Below are positions 59,033 to 64,000 of a stretch of 64,000 bases of DNA, in pieces (positions within the stretch are counted from its first letter, which is position 1; each line of letters starts with the position of its first letter). The DNA is from Streptomyces sp. NBC_00223. GTDB lineage: Bacteria; Actinomycetota; Actinomycetes; Streptomycetales; Streptomycetaceae. The stretch spans positions 5,765,501-5,829,500 of the forward strand of contig NZ_CP108109.1 of the NCBI RefSeq assembly GCF_036199905.1. Direction: 5' to 3'. The translations under genes and the position numbers were made by a program. A model generated the notes under the pieces. That model made no database searches and had not been told where the DNA came from. It worked only from the letters and a program-made list of their open reading frames with translations.

Positions 59033-59682
59033 GGATCGCGATGCTGGGCACCGGCGCTGTGTGCCGGGTGCTGCTTCCGGCGTTCGCCGGGCTCGGCCAC
59101 GAGGTGGTGGTCGGCACTCGCGACCCGGCCGTGACGACGGCGGGCAACCCGGAGCTCGTACGGCTGCTGGCGGACCGTCCGGGAGCCGGGCCGGTACGGT
59201 TCGCCGACGCCGTCGAGGGCGCCGACCTCGTGGTCAACGCGGTGTCCGGGCCCTTCTGCGTCGCCGCGCTCGCCCCGCTCGCGGACCGGCTGCGCGGCGC
59301 CGTCGTCATGGACGTCTCCAGCCCGTTCGACTTCGCCGCCGAGGACGCCGTACTGGAGCCGGTCAACACCGACAGCCTGGGCGAGCAGCTTCAGCGGGCA
59401 CTGCCCGGCGCGCGGGTCGTGAAGACGCTGAACACCCTGGCCGCTTATGTGATGACCGCGCCGGGCAGCGTCGCGGGAGGCGACCACTCGGTGTTCGTCA
59501 GCGGCGACGACCCGTCGGCCAAGCAGGTCGTGACGGACCTGCTCCGGGCGCTCGGCTGGCGGGACGTCATCGACCTCGGCGGCATCCGTACCGCCCGGGC
59601 CACCGAGATGATGCTGCGGGCCTGGATGGACGTCAGCGCGGCCCTGGGCACGGATGTCTTCGGCTTCAAGATCGCCCGCTGA
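59029..59682 (+). CDS. NADP-binding oxidoreductase-like protein
   Basis: A 217-residue Rossmann protein: IAMLGTGAVCRVLLPAFAGLG is the nucleotide loop, DLVVNAVSGPFCVAAL and VVKTLNTLAAYVM match the NADPH:F420 reductase-like group. The second Gly of GxGxxG is Gly8 and the third is replaced by Cys12. It is translationally coupled to the MerR gene, suggesting a role in detoxifying the pump substrate. Convergent with the ABC gene. Confidence 0.83.
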   Translation: MRIAMLGTGAVCRVLLPAFAGLGHEVVVGTRDPAVTTAGNPELVRLLADRPGAGPVRFADAVEGADLVVNAVSGPFCVAALAPLADRLRGAVVMDVSSPFDFAAEDAVLEPVNTDSLGEQLQRALPGARVVKTLNTLAAYVMTAPGSVAGGDHSVFVSGDDPSAKQVVTDLLRALGWRDVIDLGGIRTARATEMMLRAWMDVSAALGTDVFGFKIAR

Positions 59683-59715
59683 GCGGACACCCCCCGGTCG
59701 GCTCTGCGCGCGGGC

Positions 59716-61632
59716 TCAACGGTCCTTGGACAGGGCGAGGAGTTCGGCGAAGATGCCGTTGCCGGCGGCGAGTTCGTCGTAGGTGCCCTGCTCGGTGATC
59801 CGGCCGTGGTCCATGACGACGATCCGGTCGGCGACGCGGGTGTTCTCCAGCTGATGGGTGACGACCAGGGTGATCCGGTCGCCCGAGACGGCTTTCAGCT
59901 CCTCGAAGATCTGGTGTTCGCCGCGGGCGTCCATCTGCGAGGTGGGTTCGTCGAGGATGAGCAGGTCGGGGCGGCGGTACAGGGCGCGGGAGCAGGCCAG
60001 CCGCTGCCACTGGCCGCCGGACAACTCGGCGCCGCCCCACAGTTCACGGGCCAGCAGGGCGTCCAGACGTCCGGGCAGCTTCTCGATCGCCTCGCGCATG
60101 CCGACCGCGTCGACCGCCGCCCAGACGGCTTCGTCGTCGCGGGTGCGGGGCTGGCCGAGGGTGACGTTCTCGCGGACGCGCAGCGGCCACTGGGCGAAGA
60201 TCTGCGGGACCAGTCCGCATCTGCTCCACACGTCGTGGGGGTCGGCGTCGGCCAGGTCGGTCCCGTCCCAGGTGACATGTCCCTTGTCGGAGAGGTAGAT
60301 CCCGGTGACCAGCCGGCTCAAGGTGGACTTGCCCGAGCCGTTCTCGCCGACGATCGCGACGATCTCGCCGCGGCGCAGGGTCAGGGACAGATGGTCGACT
60401 GCGGGTTCGTCCTTGCCGGGGTACTGGAAGACCACGTCGTCCAGGCGGATTTCGCGCACCGGCCCGCTGACGGTGAGTTCGCCGCGCTCGGGCGCGCGGT
60501 CGGCGGCCATGTCGAGGAAGGACTGCATGTCGGCGAGGTAGAGGCTGCTGTGGAACATCGCGGCACCGCTGACGACGACCTGTGACAGGGCGGCCAGTAC
60601 GGTCTGCACGGCGACGATCGCGGTGGCGACGAGGGCGAGTTCGACGCGTCCGGAGACGGCGAGCCAGCCCAGGGTCGTCCAGGTCGCCACGAGGAAGAAC
60701 CCGCCGAGCGCCGAGGAGGCCAGGGCGATACGGAGTTTGCGCGGGGCGACGGCCAGGGAACGGCGGTCGATGCGCTCGGACAGCGCGCGGTACCAGTACA
60801 GGAGGTACTCGGTCATACCGTTGGCGCGGACCTCGTCGCCGTAACGGGCCTCGGTGGACCACCAGCGCATCATGCCGCGGACGTTGCGGTCGCCGACGTT
60901 GGCGTAGTGGGTGGCGTAGTCGACCCGCGCGGAGAGCACCGCGCCGAGACCGGCCGGCAGTACGGCGAGCAGCAGCAGCGGCAGCATCAGCGGCTTGAGC
61001 ACGGTCAGCACTCCCGCCGCGGCGACCATCCGGATCAGGGCGGCGGTGAAGGTCCGGGCGTCCTGCACCATCATCTGGGTCCGGATGACGCCCATTTCGG
61101 CGGCCTCGTGACGGTCGGCGAAACCGTCCTCGCCGTAGGCGGTCGCCTCCACCCGGCAGACGGCCTCGACGAGCGCGGCGTCGGCCGCCGTGGTCAGGCC
61201 CGGGGTGATCCGGTCGTCGGCGTAGGAGGCGAATGCCGAGGCGATACGGACCCCGGTGGACGACAGCGCGGCCACGATCAGGGCGGGCAGCGCGGAGTGC
61301 AGCCGGTCGGCGACGGGCGCGGTGCCGACCAGGGGTCGCATGGCGTGGGCGGTGGCCGTCAGCAGCAGGCCGGAGGCGAGGCCGGTGAGGATCTGACAGG
61401 ACAGCAGCAGGGTGACCGCGCGGCGATCGATCAGCCAGGTCATGCGGGCGGTCTTGCCGAGTACGGAGGGCAGCCGGGCGCACAGGGCCCAGAACGAGAC
61501 GCCGCCGAGGGGGTTCTTGCCCCAGTGCCCGGTGAAGGTGATCTCGGCGGGCGGGGGCGGGGGCGGCTGCTCGCCGTCGTCGGTGGCGGTGGCCCCGGCG
61601 CCGGCGGGGACGGAGGAGGCCGGGGCGGTCAC
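59716..61632 (-). CDS. ABC transporter, fused permease and ATPase
   Basis: A 638-residue half-transporter. Five or six membrane helices span about 70-345. The ATPase follows: GENGSGKST (Walker A, near residue 430), LSGGQWQRLACSRAL (signature), LLILDEPTSQMD (Walker B). The signature and Walker sites are intact. The GTG at 61632 follows CCGGAGG. The preceding 95 in-frame codons are Pro/Gly-rich and rejected. It probably exports a peptide or lipid-like compound as a homodimer. The front 30 residues are a cytoplasmic Pro-rich tail. Confidence 0.88.
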   Translation of the reverse strand: MTAPASSVPAGAGATATDDGEQPPPPPPAEITFTGHWGKNPLGGVSFWALCARLPSVLGKTARMTWLIDRRAVTLLLSCQILTGLASGLLLTATAHAMRPLVGTAPVADRLHSALPALIVAALSSTGVRIASAFASYADDRITPGLTTAADAALVEAVCRVEATAYGEDGFADRHEAAEMGVIRTQMMVQDARTFTAALIRMVAAAGVLTVLKPLMLPLLLLAVLPAGLGAVLSARVDYATHYANVGDRNVRGMMRWWSTEARYGDEVRANGMTEYLLYWYRALSERIDRRSLAVAPRKLRIALASSALGGFFLVATWTTLGWLAVSGRVELALVATAIVAVQTVLAALSQVVVSGAAMFHSSLYLADMQSFLDMAADRAPERGELTVSGPVREIRLDDVVFQYPGKDEPAVDHLSLTLRRGEIVAIVGENGSGKSTLSRLVTGIYLSDKGHVTWDGTDLADADPHDVWSRCGLVPQIFAQWPLRVRENVTLGQPRTRDDEAVWAAVDAVGMREAIEKLPGRLDALLARELWGGAELSGGQWQRLACSRALYRRPDLLILDEPTSQMDARGEHQIFEELKAVSGDRITLVVTHQLENTRVADRIVVMDHGRITEQGTYDELAAGNGIFAELLALSKDR

Positions 61633-61979
61633 CGTACCGCCTCCGGCGTGTGACGGGCGGCGCGCGCCCTGGGGGAGCGGGACGCGGTGGGCGGGCGGCC
61701 GGCGGGTAACGGCATGATCAACAAGGGTCCTCCCGGGCGGTGGTGGTTCCGGACAGGTACCTGGGACAACGGGTCGGTGCAGGGCACCGTAACGGTTCAC
61801 CCCGGGCATGAACCGGCCAATTTCCTGGACAAGCGCGAGTGTGGCGCGGCCGCCGGCCTTCGCGCCCCCGGGCGCGCCGGGTTCCCCGGCGTGCACGCTC
61901 CCCGCCGACGCGGGCATGCCTCCCCGCCCGCGCGGGGATGGGCGCGGGCGTTGTCATAGGGGTGTCGTAGCGTGGGCGC
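61633..61979. other. 347-bp divergent region
   Basis: Between the ABC transporter and methyltransferase genes. It is GC-rich, with a CGCGGGCATGC/CCCGCGCGGGG palindromic patch at 61905-61945. A TAGCGT hexamer six bases before the methyltransferase ATG could be the -10 of a leaderless transcript. No gene found. Confidence 0.4.
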
Positions 61980-62621
61980 ATGGCAGGCAGGGGCGACGAC
62001 GACTTCACTCGGCTCGGCGAGCCGCCCGCGGGCGGCTCGCCGTATTACGCGCGCAACGCAGAACTTCTCGCGCGGCGGTACGGGAGCCTCACCTTCGAGG
62101 AGGTGCACGACGGAGTGCTGGATCTGCTGCCGTCGCCCCCGGCGAGGGCCGTGGACATCGGGGCCGGCACCGGGCGGGACGCCGAAGCCCTGGCCCGGCG
62201 CGGGTACGAGGTGCTGGCCGTCGAGCCCGTGCGCGAACTGCGCGAGGTCGCACGGCGCCCGCCCGTGAGCGACGACATCGCCTGGCTGGCGGACTCCCTG
62301 CCCGAACTGCCCCGGCTGGAAGGGCTGTTCGAACTGGCACTGCTGTCGGCGGTGTGGATGCACCTGCCGTCGGCCGTACGCCCGGCGGCGATGGAGCGGC
62401 TGGCCGCCCTGCTCGCTCCGGCGGGACTCCTCGTGATCTCGTTGCGCCGCGGCACCCCGCCGGCGGACCGCGTGATGTTCGACGTGCCGGCCGAGGAGGT
62501 CGCGCGCGACGGCGGGCGCGCGGGGCTGCGGCTGGTCCGGCTGGTGGAGCGGGGCGCCGACCGGCTCGGCCGCGACGACGTGTGGTGGCAGACCGTCGCC
62601 CTGCGCAAGGAGGACAAGTGA
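61980..62621 (+). CDS. Class I SAM-dependent methyltransferase
   Basis: A 213-residue protein. AVDIGAGTGRDAEALARRGY is motif I, EVLAVEPV is motif II and LLSAVWMHLPS the next strand. There is no NPPY or DPPY motif, so DNA-N-methylation is unlikely. Small-molecule, RNA or protein methylation is possible. Its stop overlaps the GTG of the HNH gene by four bases (GTGA), so both products are made together. No ribosome site precedes the ATG. Confidence 0.84.
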   Translation: MAGRGDDDFTRLGEPPAGGSPYYARNAELLARRYGSLTFEEVHDGVLDLLPSPPARAVDIGAGTGRDAEALARRGYEVLAVEPVRELREVARRPPVSDDIAWLADSLPELPRLEGLFELALLSAVWMHLPSAVRPAAMERLAALLAPAGLLVISLRRGTPPADRVMFDVPAEEVARDGGRAGLRLVRLVERGADRLGRDDVWWQTVALRKEDK

Positions 62622-63637
62622 GCGAGCGGGGACGGGAGTTCTACGCCCAGGACGCCTCGGCGCGCGCGTCGTGGCGGCTGGCCGTGCTGATGGGCGCCAA
62701 CACGCGTACGTACAAGTTCGCACTCGGTCAGACCCTGCTGGAGTTCGGGCGGGACGGACGGGACGCCGTACCCCTCGCGGAGTTCGCCGCCGCCTACAGC
62801 CTGGGCGTGGTACGGCACTTGGCGCTCGGCCCGCAGGCGCCGCAGACCGCGGACCTGGGCGAGAACGACTTTCTCGCCGTCGCCGCCCGGGAGAGCGCCG
62901 CCACGCTGGCCGCCGGGCATCCCTCAGAACAGTTGCTGGCCGCCGCGGTGCGCTCGATGCCGGCGATGGTGATGCGGAAGTTCCACCACCTGCGCGGCGA
63001 CAGCGCCGTCCCCCACACCTTCTACGAGCTGGCCGGGACCGGACGGCAGCGTGTCGTACGGCTGACCTCCGACCTGCTCGGGCTGGCACGGTCGGAGCAG
63101 GCCGCGGGCCTGGCGGGCGAGTTGGACGCGCGCTGGAGCATCGTGGAGAGCTCCTTCGCCGCGGGTGTCGGCCGCAGCCTGATCGAGGAGGGCGTCGTGG
63201 TCGACCGGGAGACCCTGAGGATCACCGACAAGCGCCGCCGCCGCTCGGTGACCGGACTGCACGAGGCCACGGTCGGCTTCCAGCACGGGCGTTGTGTGAT
63301 CTGCGGCGAGGTCCTGACCGCGGGCCAGGCCGTGGCCGTCGACCATGTCTTCCCGTACTCCCTGATGGACCGGCTCAGGAGTGTCGGCTCCTGGAACGGC
63401 CCGGATCTGGACGTCCTGTGGAACCTCGCCTCCGCGCACGCCACTTGCAACGGGGCCAAGAGCGACCGGCTGCCCGTCCCGGCCCAACTCGCGCGCCTCG
63501 CCGACCGCAACGAGGCGATCATGCAGTCGCCCCACCCGCTGCGCCGCACCTTGCAGCTCAGCCTGCGCAGTGCTCTTCCCGGCCGGCGCGTTCCCTCGTG
63601 GCCGGAGTTCCTGAGGGCCGTGCAGACGGTGGTCTGA
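62618..63637 (+). CDS. HNH endonuclease-domain protein
   Basis: A 339-residue protein. The first 210 residues are helical and unclassified. The C-terminal part is an HNH nuclease: CVICGEVL (about residue 226), VDHVFPYSL with the catalytic His (about 245), LWNLASAHATCNGAKSDRLP with the Asn/His and a third Cys (about 270-290). The Cys pairs probably bind a structural zinc. AAGGAGG precedes the GTG at 62618. Co-translation with a methyltransferase hints at self-protection, but no DNA-methylase motif is present there. Confidence 0.83.
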   Translation: MSERGREFYAQDASARASWRLAVLMGANTRTYKFALGQTLLEFGRDGRDAVPLAEFAAAYSLGVVRHLALGPQAPQTADLGENDFLAVAARESAATLAAGHPSEQLLAAAVRSMPAMVMRKFHHLRGDSAVPHTFYELAGTGRQRVVRLTSDLLGLARSEQAAGLAGELDARWSIVESSFAAGVGRSLIEEGVVVDRETLRITDKRRRRSVTGLHEATVGFQHGRCVICGEVLTAGQAVAVDHVFPYSLMDRLRSVGSWNGPDLDVLWNLASAHATCNGAKSDRLPVPAQLARLADRNEAIMQSPHPLRRTLQLSLRSALPGRRVPSWPEFLRAVQTVV

Positions 63638-63720
63638 GGCGCGTACGACGGCCGTGCGCCGACGCCGACGACCGCCGCGCGCGCCGGAGGACCGCACCGC
63701 CGACGACGCGCCCGCCCGGG

Positions 63721-64000
63721 TCAACGCCGGGGCCCGGCCACCTCCGCGGCCACCTCCGCGGCCGGTTCCGGGTGCTGCCCGCGCGGCTGAGCGCGCCGGG
63801 CACTCGCCGCCAGCCGCAGCGTGCGGCTGCGCGCGGCTCCGGTGAGCTCGTACGGGACGATCATGATCTCGTCCGCGCCAAGTGAGGCCCGCAGCCGGGC
63901 CAGTTCGGCGGCCACCTTCGGCGGTGTGCCGTGAACGACCTGGTTCTCCTCCAGCGCCCGTTGGGCCAAGTACCTCTCGCGGGCCGGGGAGAGCGGGCCG
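63721..64000 (-). CDS. C-terminal part of an LLM-class flavin-dependent oxidoreductase
   Basis: The minus-strand frame ends at 63721 and continues beyond the window end. The readable 92 residues include SPARERYLAQRALEENQVVH, GTPPKVAAELARL and GADEIMIVPYEL, the usual C-terminal end of luciferase-like monooxygenases. A short Ala/Glu/Pro tail follows. The N-terminal flavin fold lies outside. Confidence 0.72.
   Translation of the reverse strand, partial: GPLSPARERYLAQRALEENQVVHGTPPKVAAELARLRASLGADEIMIVPYELTGAARSRTLRLAASARRAQPRGQHPEPAAEVAAEVAGPRR

Noticed and set aside
61980..63637. Classical restriction-modification system
   Set aside because: The methyltransferase has no DNA-methylase catalytic motif and the nuclease resembles general HNH proteins.
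1..64000. CRISPR arrays, tRNA or rRNA genes, insertion sequences
   Set aside because: No regularly spaced repeats, no T-loop/anticodon patterns and no transposase motifs were found by reading both strands.

Overview
The window is high-GC actinobacterial DNA. Third codon positions are almost always G or C, starts are often GTG, TTA codons are rare, and there are many secreted hydrolases, MarR/TetR/SARP/LAL regulators and specialised-metabolism genes. All of this fits Streptomyces or a close relative. I see no tRNA, rRNA, CRISPR array, insertion sequence or phage module.

Layout. 1-9.0 kb holds ordinary accessory genes: an oxidoreductase, small exported or membrane proteins, an APH-type kinase, PhzF and a DUF3626 protein. 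It also holds a 980-residue protein that joins a caspase-like domain to a KAP P-loop NTPase, a plausible immunity or cell-death protein. 9.2-21.5 kb is a secreted polysaccharide- and protein-degrading island: GH10 xylanase, M1 metallopeptidase, a CBM10-GH134 beta-mannanase and a multidomain GH3 enzyme, with a large LAL regulator and a MarR/isochorismatase pair. Several clear palindromic operators lie in front of the glycosidases. 21.5-26.7 kb is a gamma-butyrolactone signalling locus: an AfsA-type synthase, an ArpA/ScbR-type receptor, an NAD-epimerase, a second receptor-like TetR and an XRE regulator. Five copies of one A/T-rich motif sit in its promoter regions. A MarR/MFS pair and an MBL hydrolase follow.

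30.1-37.0 kb is a compact same-strand biosynthetic operon: two paralogous P-loop kinases, an HAD phosphatase, an AMP-dependent ligase, an SDR, an acyl carrier protein, an AvrD (syringolide synthase) homologue and a type II thioesterase. I read it as a possible autoregulator or syringolide-like pathway in which an ACP-bound acyl chain is joined to a phosphorylated sugar and then dephosphorylated. It is the least conventional part of the window, together with the caspase-KAP gene.

41.9-56.3 kb is a grixazone-like (aminophenol/phenoxazinone) cluster. Aspartokinase, GriI and GriH would make 3-amino-4-hydroxybenzoate, GriC/GriD would reduce it to the aldehyde, and GriE/GriF (copper chaperone and tyrosinase-like o-aminophenol oxidase) would couple it. 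A SARP (GriR-like, with a TTA codon), a LuxR regulator, an FAD oxidoreductase and an MFS exporter accompany them. In Streptomyces griseus this pathway is under A-factor control, so the gamma-butyrolactone locus 20 kb upstream may be functionally connected.

56.4-64.0 kb returns to accessory genes: an HAD phosphatase, a MerR-controlled MFS pump, an NADP-binding protein, an ABC half-transporter, a methyltransferase/HNH nuclease gene pair and the C-terminal part of a luciferase-like oxidoreductase that runs off the end.
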